From contig CAWBUS010000014.1 in the NCBI GenBank assembly GCA_963792025.1, positions 1 to 64,000 of the forward strand: a DNA stretch of 64,000 bases. The letters run 5' to 3'. A program made the position numbers and the translations under genes. Positions 9,648-18,179 of the stretch are shown here, in pieces (the stretch's first letter is position 1; the number at the start of each line of letters is the position of its first letter). The notes beneath the pieces are model-generated. The model saw only the letters and a list, made by a program, of their open reading frames with translations. It searched no databases and was not told where the DNA came from. The stretch is from Ginsengibacter sp963792025. Its GTDB lineage: Bacteria; Bacteroidota; Bacteroidia; Chitinophagales; Chitinophagaceae.

Positions 9648-11052
9648 AATATTGCTCGCATTTATTCCTGTTTTGCTGCGTTATAAAATCGCTTTTTATC
9701 TGCAGCGCTTCATTATATTTATTAAGTGATTGCTCATAGGCTTTTTGTTTAAATAATTCATCTGCCTCATTTACCAGCTTTAAAAACTTTTTGTCTTTGG
9801 TGCAATCTTCGAAGGCTTCTTTGAGAATATTATCTTCCGGAAAATGTTGTATTAATAAATAGTATTCGCGAAGGGCTTCATCCAGCCGGCCCATACGATG
9901 AAAGTTCGCCGCTTTTTGCATCCATGCTTCCGCCGAAAACCCCTGGTTATGGGCAATATAAAAATCAGCTGGCTTTATGGTAAGCTCACTTTTAAAATGA
10001 GGCTCAGGAAAATTTTTTTCTTTTAAATTCGATGATACAGTTTCATAAATATCATTCAGCGCAATATTTTCTTTATTGTTATCAAGGCCGTTTCTTAATA
10101 CATTGATTATTTCACCGGTAAAGAAAGTATTATTTTTTTCGGGATGATAAAATGAAACTTCATCAGGCGAAGAAGAAGCGAACGTATAAGTGCCGGCAAC
10201 ATTAAAACCCGCAAGAATATCACCTGCGCCTTGCGTGGCAATACCACTGTGGCATGCATCGAGTATCAGGATTTTTTGTGCTGCGGAGGACTGCTTCAGG
10301 ATCACATTTTTTATAAAATCAAAATCAATTCCGCTGATAATGTGGTCATCGATTTTCTTCGTATTTTTTGCAACAAGATACAGTTTGCTCTTATCAGTTC
10401 TGCAACCATGACCTGCATAATAAATCAATAAGGTTTCCACATTGGGAAGCTTGCTCGCCAATAGCAACTGCTCTTCAATTTCTCCGCTGGTTTTATCTAA
10501 AAGAACTATTATATTTTCAGGTGGAATGCCGGTAATTTTTTTATTGATCAGCAGGTTGTAAAAATCTTCAAGGTTTCCTTTTACAGGTTTTATAGCAGGG
10601 AAATTAAAATCAAATTCGCTGTTGCCGATTAATACCACTTTTGTTCTTTGAACATCTATTGCAAAATCGGGGCGGTTCAATACAGTCGTTTCACCGTCAC
10701 TGTTAGTAACATAACTTTTCTTCAAATTACCATCGCCCATTTCGGTATATATTTCCACATCTGGTTTTCCCACGAGTTGCAACTTTTCTAAAAATCTTTT
10801 GAAAGCAGGTTCGAGCGATTTTATAGTATGGTGAAACACAATTTCGAGACTTGCTTTTAAGGCGCTTTCGCCAACAACAGCTCCTACAATGCCTGCAACG
10901 GCCAGGAAGCCACCGCTCATGGTGCCTTCCATGGGCGCCTGTTCTTTTAACTTAATTTGCAAACCTTCTACTTCCGCTTCCTGTATAAGATTGCGCAGTT
11001 CATAAATATCATTAAAGGCATCAGGTGATTTTATTTCTATCTCAATAGTCAT
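9607..11052 (-). CDS. EACC1-like / caspase (peptidase C14) / TPR protein
   Basis: A protein of 481 residues. Residues 1 to about 110 resemble the effector-associated constant component EACC1: an acidic start, RNLIQEAEVEGLQIKL and a Gly/Ala-rich SGGFLAVAGIVGAVVGESA. Residues 135-350 are a caspase-like p20 domain, with VVLIGNSEF at the first strand, catalytic His in LLIYYAGHG and catalytic Cys in ILILDACHSG. The C-terminus has TPR-like helices (AEAWMQKAANFHRMGRLDEA). In known systems EACC1 couples effectors to a sensing ATPase in bacterial conflict or cell-death systems; no such ATPase is adjacent here. The next gene overlaps by 41 bp and encodes an 8-TM protein. The caspase call is firm, the EACC1 call moderate and the defence role inferred. 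Confidence 0.85.
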   Translation of the reverse strand: MTIEIEIKSPDAFNDIYELRNLIQEAEVEGLQIKLKEQAPMEGTMSGGFLAVAGIVGAVVGESALKASLEIVFHHTIKSLEPAFKRFLEKLQLVGKPDVEIYTEMGDGNLKKSYVTNSDGETTVLNRPDFAIDVQRTKVVLIGNSEFDFNFPAIKPVKGNLEDFYNLLINKKITGIPPENIIVLLDKTSGEIEEQLLLASKLPNVETLLIYYAGHGCRTDKSKLYLVAKNTKKIDDHIISGIDFDFIKNVILKQSSAAQKILILDACHSGIATQGAGDILAGFNVAGTYTFASSSPDEVSFYHPEKNNTFFTGEIINVLRNGLDNNKENIALNDIYETVSSNLKEKNFPEPHFKSELTIKPADFYIAHNQGFSAEAWMQKAANFHRMGRLDEALREYYLLIQHFPEDNILKEAFEDCTKDKKFLKLVNEADELFKQKAYEQSLNKYNEALQIKSDFITQQNRNKCEQYFEIWKQFSEVPGQ

Positions 11053-11304
11053 CCTGTTATATTTTATTCAGCATTCTGCACATAAATAGCCGGAGGTGTG
11101 GAATTGAAGAACTAAACTACAATTAATTTTTAAAGAAAATAAGCAGAAATAAGAGGTAAGTTTTAATGCCAGGGCGTACCCCCTGTTAGCGTCGGTATTC
11201 GCTGGCACGGCTTTATAAAAAGCCTTAAAAAACGTTTATCTGCCACAGTTATCTTTTATAAAATGTAATTAACCCAGCCATCGGGGGTATTCTCGTTCTT
11301 TCAA

Positions 11305-11560
11305 AAGCTCACATCAACCGCCGTGAGAGCCGGCGAGTGTTTTTCGACCAACGCTCTGCCAGTTTATTTTCGACTTTCTTTCGTTAGAATTCGCCAGTTT
11401 AATTTAATTCCCAAAAACTATTTCTAAAGCGTTTAGCCCCTTCCAGTTATGTAATAAAGTTTTCAATACCAAAACCCCACAATAAATTAAAACAGCAGCA
11501 AGAAACAAAAAATATAAACGGCTGTAATTCCTGGAGGGTTCCGTTCCTTTTTGTCTCCAT
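11305..11560 (+). repeat. Dispersed repeat family A, copy 2 (overlaps intact gene tail)
   Basis: This is the least degenerate family A copy. It includes the 3' end of the minus-strand gene at 11404-11715 and its flank, beginning CTCACATCAACCGCCGTGAG. Other copies lie at about 8396, 13230, 19928, 22755, 34060 and 38760, all in the same orientation. Confidence 0.75.
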
Positions 11561-11715
11561 TTTTCCATAAAACTTACTTTCTGCATAGCAGTTTTAAGGC
11601 AAAGTATTCCTAAGGCTATAAATATAAAAGCGACAATAAACAGGAGAACAGATTTGCCAGCCATCAATATGAGTATTATGAAAGAATAATTTTTATAAAT
11701 ATCTTTAGTTTGCAT
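11404..11715 (-). CDS. Small two-TM membrane protein
   Basis: About 103 residues from ATG 11715 (MQTKDIYKNYSF), or 86 residues from ATG 11664. Longer readings would overlap the darT remnant on the other strand and are not preferred. Two hydrophobic segments are visible: SVLLFIVAFIFIALGILCL and LYFLFLAAVLIYCGVLVL. Between them is a basic loop, MEKWRQKGTEPSRNYSR. The family is unknown. The same 3' coding sequence recurs at least six more times in the window as frameshifted or deleted remnants, so this may be the only intact member. It may itself be recently inactivated. Confidence 0.5.
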   Translation of the reverse strand: MQTKDIYKNYSFIILILMAGKSVLLFIVAFIFIALGILCLKTAMQKVSFMEKWRQKGTEPSRNYSRLYFLFLAAVLIYCGVLVLKTLLHNWKGLNALEIVFGN

Positions 11716-11783
11716 CAATAAAATCCTTATTACCGGCATATAGAAAACACTATATTTGATAATAACTGGCAAAATCACTATTG

Positions 11784-12150
11784 ATGGATCTGGCGCAAAT
11801 AAAAGTATATCGCATGACTCACATCGACAATATACCTCATATTCTGCAATAACGATTGCTATTATTCGGACGGCCATGCAACTGATAACTTAACTACATT
11901 TTATGATAGAAGCAAAATAAATGACCTGCCGGATATCATAGACTGGAATGCTGTAAAAGCCGCATATTGGGGAGGACAAGAGAATTTAAATATCAAACGA
12001 AAAAAGCAAGCCGAATTTTTAGCTTCTGACGATTTGCCTCCGAATTGTATAATAGGTTTTGTTTGTTATAATGAATCAGCAAAGAAGAAATTACAAACTA
12101 TGGGAGTTGAGGAAGAAAAAATAAGGGTAATACCTGGTGCATACTATTAA
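11784..12150 (+). pseudogene. darT: DarT toxin gene with large internal deletion
   Basis: DarT ADP-ribosylates thymidine in single-stranded DNA and is neutralised by DarG. ATG 11784 starts MDLAQIKVYRMTHIDNIPHI, a DarT N-terminus, which runs to about 11850. The frame then jumps directly to the C-terminal part (YYSDGHATDNLTTFYD, DIIDWNAVKAAYWGG, KKQAEFLASDDLPPN), ending TAA 12148-12150. About 22 N-terminal and 95 C-terminal residues remain of a protein usually near 210, so roughly 100 residues are missing and the two parts are in different frames. The toxin cannot be active. darG follows after 11 bp. Confidence 0.85.
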
Positions 12151-12161
12151 ATAGTGCAAAT

Positions 12162-13118
12162 ATGATTAAATACATAACTGGAAATATATTAGACAGTAAG
12201 GCTGACGCATTAGTTAACACTGTAAATACTGTTGGTATTATGGGAAAAGGTGTTGCCTTGCAATTTAAAAAGGCTTATCCAAATAATTTTAAAGCCTATG
12301 AAGAAGCCAGTAAAAGAGCAGAGATAGTTATTGGTAAACTGTTTGTCACTAAAGACAGCAACATAAGTTCAGGCGAGAAGGTAATTATTAATTTTCCAAC
12401 CAAAACTGATTGGAGAAAGCCTTCGGAATATGAATACATTGAAAAGGGTTTAAATGACCTGATTAGAATAATCGAGACAAAAGGAATAAAAAGTATTGCA
12501 ATACCACCTCTCGGCGCAGGAAATGGCGGGCTAAAATGGGAAAAAGTAAAAACAATAATTGAACAAAAGCTTGGCGATTTAAATATTGAAATATTTGTGT
12601 ACGAACCTACAGCGCAGATTAAAGAACATATGAAAAAAGAGCGTGTGAAACTCACAGATGCGAGAGCTTTGTTGCTTTATATACTTTACGATTTAGTGAG
12701 AAATGGGGAGTACGTATCAGAGTTTTCAAGTGAAAAGGTCTGTTATTTTTTGCAAAAATTTGGAGCAAAAAAATATTTTAAGTTAGTATATGAACCTAAC
12801 TTCTATGGACCTTATTCAGGAAAAGTAAGATTTCTGTTAAACGCTATAAATGGAAGCTATGTAATGGGATATAGCGACATGAACAAAAAGCCGTTTGAGC
12901 CATTGACATTAGTTGCTGATGGATATGATACAGTTAAAAATCATGTTGAAAGCAATCAGGAATTATTAGATATTGCAAAAAAAACGATGGAATTTTTGAG
13001 AGGATTTTATTCAGACTTCGCACTTGAGTTACTTTCTTCTATTGACTATATTGTAATGAAGCAAAAAACGTTTGATGGCCAAATGATTTCGCAAAAATTG
13101 GAAGAATGGAGCGACTGA
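12162..13118 (+). CDS. darG: DarG-type macrodomain antitoxin
   Basis: A protein of 318 residues. The N-terminal macrodomain (1 to about 150) has GNILDSKADALVNTVNTVG, MGKGVALQFKKAYP and IAIPPLGAGNGGLKW, the ADP-ribose pocket motifs of DarG, which strips ADP-ribose from DNA. The C-terminal part (about 155-318) matches in position the DarG region that binds and blocks DarT. The start is ATG 12162, 11 bp after the darT stop, the normal operon arrangement. The frame appears intact although its toxin is destroyed, so it could be an orphan antitoxin protecting against other DarT enzymes, or a gene not yet decayed. Confidence 0.9.
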   Translation: MIKYITGNILDSKADALVNTVNTVGIMGKGVALQFKKAYPNNFKAYEEASKRAEIVIGKLFVTKDSNISSGEKVIINFPTKTDWRKPSEYEYIEKGLNDLIRIIETKGIKSIAIPPLGAGNGGLKWEKVKTIIEQKLGDLNIEIFVYEPTAQIKEHMKKERVKLTDARALLLYILYDLVRNGEYVSEFSSEKVCYFLQKFGAKKYFKLVYEPNFYGPYSGKVRFLLNAINGSYVMGYSDMNKKPFEPLTLVADGYDTVKNHVESNQELLDIAKKTMEFLRGFYSDFALELLSSIDYIVMKQKTFDGQMISQKLEEWSD

Positions 13119-13560
13119 AAACGCACAATGTTTTCAAATCAAAAATATATTGATATTTCATTAAAGCATCTTCAAAAAGCGGCTTTCGCTTAATAAGGAT
13201 AAAATGGGTATTAAACAAAATTCAGGAAGAGAGTAGCCCTGTTAGCGTTTGCTAGTAAAGCTTCCCAAAAAATTCTTCCAAAATTCGTCTACCCCTCTCA
13301 GTTATGCAATAAAGTTTTTAATAACAAAATCCCACAATAAATTAAACAGCAGCAAGAAACAAAAAATATAAACGGCTGTAATTACGGGAGGGCGCTATTC
13401 CTTTTCTTCTCCATTTTTCCATAAAAATACTTTTTGCGCGGCACATATAAAGCAAAGTAATACCAGTATAGGAGCCTGGCAACCAGAATAAATTTTTCAT
13501 TACCTCAATTATACTTTACATTTATAAATAATCCCGCCCGAACGAATACTGCTTCCAGCC
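13119..13560 (+). repeat. Intergenic; repeat family A, copy 3 at about 13230-13445
   Basis: No gene is supported. The minus strand at 13270-13445 reads MEKWRRKGIAPSRNYSRLY and FLFLAAV, then shifts frame, matching the membrane protein at 11404-11715. It is a dead copy of that gene's 3' half. Confidence 0.65.
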
Positions 13561-13593
13561 TTGCACCTATTTTATAACCTTAAATCTTTTCGG

Positions 13594-14331
13594 ATGAAAC
13601 AATTTAAATTTTTATCATCGGCTGCTATTGTTATGCTGCTGATGTTTTCCTGTAATTCCGGTGGCAACGAATCAACCACCACTACCAGCACGGATTCTAC
13701 CACGAAGGATTCTACCACCACAACGCAAGCCCCGCCTGCAAAGCCTGCGTCGCCGGAAATGGCTATGATAATAATGCAAAAAGTAGCCAATTTTTCAAAA
13801 TGGTTTCCCGCTTATGAAGCCCATGATTCTGCAAGAGTTCCCAGCGGGCTGCACAATTTTGTAGTAGGAAGAGGTATTAATAAAGACAGTAACACGGTAC
13901 TGGTAGCCTTGCACATGGATGATACGGCCAAAGCCAAACAATTCGCCATGTCGCCCGGGCTTATGGATGTTATGAAAAAAGCAGGTGTAATGGGCAAACC
14001 AACGATCTCGTACGAGGTAAATAAATTTCATGACGACGCAACCGACGCATCTACCGAAAGAGCCATACTTTCTTTCAAAGTTAAGGACTACGACGCCTGG
14101 AAAAAAGTATTTGATGGCGATGAGCAGGATAGAAAGAATGCAGGCATGACCACAAGGGCCATCAACGTGGATATTAACGATCCTGATAAGGTGTCGCTGG
14201 TGATGGTGATAACAGATATGAAAAAAACAGCAGATTTTATGAATACAAAAGAGCTGAAACACAGAATGGACTCAGCGGGTGTGATAGGTGCCCCGGCTGC
14301 TTACTTTTATCATGTAGTAAAACAATATTAA
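13594..14331 (+). CDS. Lipoprotein with two tandem dimeric alpha/beta-barrel-like repeats
   Basis: The start is ATG 13594 (MKQFKFLSS); an in-frame codon at 13561 would add residues before the signal. The lipobox is LLMFSC, followed by a Ser/Thr-rich linker (residues about 22-50). Two similar halves follow: FSKWFPAYEAHDS...LHNFVVGRG and YDAWKKVFDGDEQDR...TTRAINVD. Each resembles a dimeric alpha-beta barrel unit (W/Y at the first helix, then FAMSPGL or TKELKHRM). Function is unknown. A close paralogue lies at 41381-42109. A rho-independent terminator follows. Confidence 0.85.
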   Translation: MKQFKFLSSAAIVMLLMFSCNSGGNESTTTTSTDSTTKDSTTTTQAPPAKPASPEMAMIIMQKVANFSKWFPAYEAHDSARVPSGLHNFVVGRGINKDSNTVLVALHMDDTAKAKQFAMSPGLMDVMKKAGVMGKPTISYEVNKFHDDATDASTERAILSFKVKDYDAWKKVFDGDEQDRKNAGMTTRAINVDINDPDKVSLVMVITDMKKTADFMNTKELKHRMDSAGVIGAPAAYFYHVVKQY

Positions 14332-14355
14332 TAAAGATATATAGATGTTTTACGA

Positions 14356-14385
14356 GCTATCGTTACAATGTAGCGATAGCTTTTT
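14356..14385 (+). terminator. Rho-independent terminator
   Basis: Stem GCTATCG/CGATAGC followed by TTTTT, 25 bp after the lipoprotein stop. Confidence 0.85.
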
Positions 14386-14648
14386 ATTTACTAAAAGGGT
14401 ATCCTGCCGCCATGTAACGTAAAAATATAGCAAATATGTTGGGGAACTACTCCGTGAGGATAAATATTTATGCTGCGCCCGATTTGTAGTAGGTGTGTAA
14501 CATTCTGCCGCTGCAGTTAAAGCATATATGGATAAATTATTAAATAACGAAACGGTGCAGCAGTCAACATTAAAAGCAAAGGGAAGTGCTTTTATTAATA
14601 GGCGAACAAAATTACGTGTGTCTTCCTTTGATTAATGATGTTTCAGCG
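14386..14648. other. Intergenic stretch without recognised gene
   Basis: No supported ORF. A short open run around 14590-14640 (LIGEQNYVCLPLIND) may be the remnant of a gene cut by the MITE-like element that follows. Confidence 0.4.
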
Positions 14649-14857
14649 GGCAATGTTATTAAGTTAAGGGAATGATGTCACCCCTTCGGGGTTTAGGAAA
14701 TTTTCTTATTTTGATTCTATAATCATATCAGCCTTTCAGGCTTTGTATTAATCCCGAAGGGATGCAATTATTATAGCTCGTGATGGAAAGTCACATCAAA
14801 CCCCGAAGGGGTGACATATTAATATCATTTCAAAAATTCTTGACTTAATGACATTGC
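14649..14857. mobile_element. 206-bp MITE-like element, copy 1
   Basis: Core 14651-14856, with terminal inverted repeats CAATGTTATTAAGTTAAG and (inverted) CAATGTCATTAAGTCAAG. Inside is a second perfect inverted pair, GTCACCCCTTCGGGGTTT and its complement, plus small palindromes around AGCCTTTCAGGCT and ATCCCGAAGGGAT. It has no coding capacity. A near-identical copy lies at 16681-16886 and a shorter relative at 38974-39086. The flanks CAGCGGG/CAGTGGG may be a degraded target duplication. Confidence 0.8.
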
Positions 14858-14945
14858 TCAGTGGGGTTTTCCGTGCACAAGGTTCAAATGTAAAATAATC
14901 TTGCCTGAAACCCCGATGCTGAATAGTGTAACCAGGTTGTGTACC
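14858..14945 (+). repeat. Palindromic repeat family B
   Basis: Inverted arms CGGGGTTTTCCG...CGGAAACCCCG (here TGCCTGAAACCCCG) surround about 27 bp ending TAATCTTGC. Related copies at about 16376, 17755, 26670, 27735 and 31440, all in the same orientation. Confidence 0.7.
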
Positions 14946-15090
14946 GCCATCACACCTACACCTCTAAAATATGCCGGCCTTTCGCATTGATACGGCGTAA
15001 AGTTTCCGCGGGTGATATACCTGGGAAGAATGTCTCCTTCGTAAATTGTACAAATAAAACCGTGAAGTGCAGAAGATTCACATGAACTAA
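14945..15090 (-). pseudogene. Degenerate 3' fragment of a phyH-like gene
   Basis: On the minus strand the DNA corresponds to the last roughly 30 codons of the PhyH gene at 26787-27524 (KYITPETLRRI...GRHIL), with a frameshift after TATATCACC. The same family B repeat follows the stop in both places, so a segment with the gene tail and its flank was duplicated. Confidence 0.7.
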
Positions 15091-15139
15091 TTATCTTTAA
15101 CAAACACTACATGAATTCAATTTTAAAAATATTTTTTGT

Positions 15140-15640
15140 ATGAACACTATTTCAAAAAGATTATCAGCACTTGTAATTGCAGCAATTACCCTTTTATCAT
15201 TCAGGGCTTTGACTGACCGGGCAAATTTTTCAGGCGAATGGAAACTGGATGAAAGCAAAAGCGACCTGGGGCAGTTTGCTAATTATGCACCACGCGTTAT
15301 AAAAATTACACAAACAGCGGATTCTGTTACCATCTCGAAAACAGCACCGGGGATGAATGGCGATGATATTACCAGTACAGAAACGCTGAGCTATGATGGC
15401 AACCAAACCAAGTCAACCCTTTATGGTACTTCCACAAGAACGGCTTCGGCAAAATGGTCTGATGATGGACAAGCGCTTACGATCACTTACGACCTTATGC
15501 TTGATTTTAACGGGCAAAACACAGAAATAAAAGGCACTGAGGTTTGGACATTAGCGGATGACGGTGCAACGCTTGTATCACAAAACAATTCATCATCATC
15601 CTTTGGAGATATGCAGGCAAAGGGTATTTATAAAAAATAA
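15140..15640 (+). CDS. Secreted lipocalin-like hypothetical protein
   Basis: A protein of 166 residues with an N-terminal signal (KRLSALVIAAITLLSFRALT). It then has ANFSGEWKLDESKSDLG, an opening typical of small secreted beta-barrel proteins of Bacteroidota that resemble lipocalin-like domains. Alternating beta strands follow (VIKITQTADSVTISKT, STRTASAKWSDDGQALTITY) and EVWTLADDGATLV near the end. No catalytic residues are evident. Ligand and role are unknown. It is a single gene with no close neighbours on its strand. Confidence 0.8.
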   Translation: MNTISKRLSALVIAAITLLSFRALTDRANFSGEWKLDESKSDLGQFANYAPRVIKITQTADSVTISKTAPGMNGDDITSTETLSYDGNQTKSTLYGTSTRTASAKWSDDGQALTITYDLMLDFNGQNTEIKGTEVWTLADDGATLVSQNNSSSSFGDMQAKGIYKK

Positions 15641-15941
15641 AAACCAGGCAGCTTCATTTAGAAGCTCTTCAAAAAAAGGTGCACGCCATCTTCCGGGTAA
15701 AAAAACTTAGCCCCGGTTTTGGAAGAGCCGATATGGCCCTTTTGGTTATTTACACCAGGCTTTTATTAACTGATAGTTTATATTCTGAATCTGCCGCCGG
15801 GACACCGGGAGGTAATGAAAATACCTGCTACAGCATCACCCTGCAATAAGCCGCAGTTTTTACCAAATGATGACGCCCGGATGCCTCTTTTCAACCAATT
15901 AACAAAATAAAAATTCGTTTGAGTAAACCGGGACATATAAA
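15641..15941. other. Intergenic stretch; possible weak terminator
   Basis: AGCTTC-ATTTA-GAAGCT at about 15650-15667 could form a short hairpin after the upstream gene, but its T-run is poor. Nothing else is supported. Confidence 0.4.
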
Positions 15942-15974
15942 ATGTATCCTATTAACCAAACAAATAAATCAATT

Positions 15975-16298
15975 ATGAAAACAACAGTATTCTCATTATT
16001 GCTGATAGCCGGTTTGGCATTTTCAGCAAACACGTTTGCACAAAGCAAATTCAACGCCAGGCACCCACGGCGTGCAGAGGTAAATCATCGCTTAAATAAG
16101 CAGGATGGCAGGATTCACCAGGAAGTGAAAGAAGGTGAAATGTCTAAAACCCAGGCGGGAGCTTTGCACCGGAGAGACCGCAACATAAGAAACACCGAAA
16201 AGTACGATGCATCAAAGCACAACGGTCATCTTACCAAAGCTGAGCAGCTACGTTTGAATAAAAGAGAAAACAACGTAAGCAAATCAATTGGAAAATAA
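15975..16298 (+). CDS. Small basic secreted protein
   Basis: The start is ATG 15975 (MKTTVFSLLLIAG), giving 107 residues with a clear signal peptide ending NTFAQ. The mature protein is basic and helical with a heptad-like pattern: VNHRLNKQDGRIHQEVKEGEMS and LTKAEQLRLNKRENNVSKSI. This pattern is common in small periplasmic proteins of Bacteroidota. Function is unknown. A terminator follows. Confidence 0.8.
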   Translation: MKTTVFSLLLIAGLAFSANTFAQSKFNARHPRRAEVNHRLNKQDGRIHQEVKEGEMSKTQAGALHRRDRNIRNTEKYDASKHNGHLTKAEQLRLNKRENNVSKSIGK

Positions 16299-16306
16299 AA
16301 CAGGAT

Positions 16307-16340
16307 AAGCGGTGGTTCATTACTGCCGCTTCTTGTTTTT
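16307..16340 (+). terminator. Rho-independent terminator
   Basis: Stem AAGCGG/CCGCTT with a 13-nt loop, then CTTGTTTTT, 8 bp after the stop at 16298. Confidence 0.7.
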
Positions 16341-16375
16341 AAGCACCGGTTCCCACTGTTGGCGCAATATCTCCA

Positions 16376-16475
16376 CTTGTGTCTCAGCGGGGTTTTCCGT
16401 GCACAAAGCTTTGAATTTAAAGTGATCTTGCCGGAAACCCCGATGCCGAATACACTCGCCGAATTAATAAGCCCA
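16376..16475 (+). repeat. Palindromic repeat family B
   Basis: CTCAGCGGGGTTTTCCGTGC with the distal arm CCGGAAACCCCGATGCCGAA; same structure and orientation as the copy at 14858. No gene is seen from 16341 to 16671. Confidence 0.75.
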
Positions 16476-16671
16476 CTTTTCTTTTGTTGAAAACCTCACA
16501 AATCCATATGGTGTACCGGCCTGAAATGGTATAACTATCACTATGTTTTAGCCTTATAGCCATCTGGTGAAGATAAATAATTTGAAGTTTGGCTGCAAAT
16601 GGGTTTGGCATTCTTTCGTCGTCGGGGTTTCACACGTTTTTTTGCCAACGGATGGTTTATTCTGTGAAAAC

Positions 16672-16895
16672 CCCGCCGGGCAATGTTATTAAGTTAAGGG
16701 AATGATGTCACCCCTTCGGGGTTTAGGAAATTTTCTTATTTTGATTCTATAATCATATCAGCCTTTCAGGCTTTGTATTAATCCCGAAGGGATGCAATTA
16801 TTATAGCTCGTGATGGAAAGTCACATCAAACCCCGAAGGGGTGACATATTAATATCATTTCAAAAATTCTTAACTTAATCACATTGCCCGCCGGG
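16672..16895. mobile_element. 206-bp MITE-like element, copy 2
   Basis: The core 16681-16886 is the same length as copy 1 and nearly identical. It is flanked by an exact 9-bp direct repeat CCCGCCGGG (16672-16680 and 16887-16895), a likely target-site duplication. Terminal arms CAATGTTATTAAGTTAAG and (inverted) CAATGTGATTAAGTTAAG. Confidence 0.85.
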
Positions 16896-17071
16896 ACACA
16901 AAGTTTGATTACGGTGATAAGAAAGTGCCTGAAGTTGTGATGGAATTATCGATACCGCATAAAGAGGGTTCATTAATAGTTACGGTAATGTCGCTGGAGT
17001 TTAACAAACGTTACGGACACAACTATTATGACATGAGCAGGACGCCCGGTATATGCCTGCAGGTATTGTGA
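16895..17071 (+). pseudogene. 3' tail of an unknown gene cut by the MITE-like element
   Basis: An open frame of 58 codons without a start runs from the element's edge to TGA 17069-17071. It includes KVPEVVMELSIPHKEGSLIV and FNKRYGHNYYDMSRTPG. A more degenerate copy of its last 25 codons lies at about 6465-6540. I do not recognise the family. Confidence 0.5.
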
Positions 17072-17221
17072 ATACAATGTATCTGTAGGGTAACGGGAAG
17101 GGAGAGACGAAATTAATTATTTACGCGATAAATTCAGGCAGTCAGCATATATTTTGAATACGCTTTTGCGTTAGTATTTCCAATTGGGGATAAATATTAA
17201 TTTTAGCGAAAGAATTCAATT

Positions 17222-17746
17222 ATGGGTACAAACGCCATAAGTGAGAAACAGCAATTTGAGGAATTAATTACCAGCCTGTGCAACTCATGGGTTCATATGA
17301 AAATGATTGAGCATGATTATATGCCGGAAATGCTATTACCGGAGGTTAACCGGTTTTTTGATATGCCTCTCCGCGCAATATATGACCTCGTGACAAAAAA
17401 CTATATAGCAGCTTGCGACGAAACAGGTTCACGTTTGATTGAAAAAGTTGCTTTAATTAAACATTTGCAATCCCGTATTGATGAATTCAGGGCAGACAAA
17501 CAGCGTGACAACTTTAGCAGCAATTCGGGCATTGCCGATGACGCAACAGAAAAAACCAATATAAGAAAATGGGTACACGAAAAATATGATGAACAAAAAC
17601 AAATGAGTGTAAGGCTCTATAATGTTCTGAACGAAAATGCCCGCCACCTGGGTTACCTTGAATACATCGATAAACGATCTTTTTTGCAATGCCGCAATGC
17701 CGGCGAGAAAACATGGCAGGAGTTTGTAACACTAAGAGGTTATTAA
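17222..17746 (+). CDS. Hypothetical protein (paralogue of the fragment at 6057)
   Basis: A soluble, mostly helical protein of 174 residues with no signal peptide or TM segment. It begins MGTNAISEKQQFEELITSLC and has a charged middle (EFRADKQRDNFSSNS) and a C-terminal part KWVHEKYDEQKQMSVRL...LGYLEYIDK. I do not recognise the family. A truncated copy of the C-terminal half abuts the IS21 element at 6057. The family B repeat follows the stop in both places. Confidence 0.65.
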   Translation: MGTNAISEKQQFEELITSLCNSWVHMKMIEHDYMPEMLLPEVNRFFDMPLRAIYDLVTKNYIAACDETGSRLIEKVALIKHLQSRIDEFRADKQRDNFSSNSGIADDATEKTNIRKWVHEKYDEQKQMSVRLYNVLNENARHLGYLEYIDKRSFLQCRNAGEKTWQEFVTLRGY

Positions 17747-17754
17747 ATCTTTTG

Positions 17755-18130
17755 TGTTCTGGCGGGGTTTCGTGCACAGGGTTTGTATAAAAGTATCTTG
17801 GCGGAAAACCCAATACTCAATACTGTATCAATGCGTGTGTAAAGTACCATTAAACCATTTATGCACACAATCGCAGGTGTTGCTGATCTCAAAGAGATGC
17901 AGCCAGCTAAAGCAGGTGATTGTGATAAAGTAAGTTCCATCCTGTGCGGATATTTGTTGTTTAACGGCCATGAAGCAATGTATAATAAAATGTTATGATG
18001 GCGTTATGCCCGCCGATGCCCCTGCCGGAGACCCGGCCGGGACCGGGAACTAACGTAAAGGCATATTCGAAATAGTAACATAATTGATGCTAACGGAAAT
18101 CCGGCAATGTCTTTCAAATATCTATTCAAT
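17755..18130 (+). repeat. Palindromic repeat family B, then empty intergenic DNA
   Basis: Degenerate family B copy at about 17758-17830 (GGCGGGGTTTCGTGCACAGG). Between 17830 and 18130 I see no supported gene; the short ORFs there have no coding character. Confidence 0.6.
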
Positions 18131-18153
18131 AAAAAAGCCGGGGTTCCCCGGCT
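18131..18153 (-). terminator. Rho-independent terminator for the gene at 18180
   Basis: On the minus strand a perfect stem of AGCCGGGG and CCCCGGCT is followed by TTTTTT, about 27 bp past the stop. Confidence 0.9.
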
Positions 18154-18179
18154 GAAATAGCTATTATAGTTAGCCATTT

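Noticed and set aside
14858..15103. Minus-strand ORF of 81 codons
   Set aside because: It runs through a family B repeat and a frameshifted phyH tail; chance open frame, no start context.
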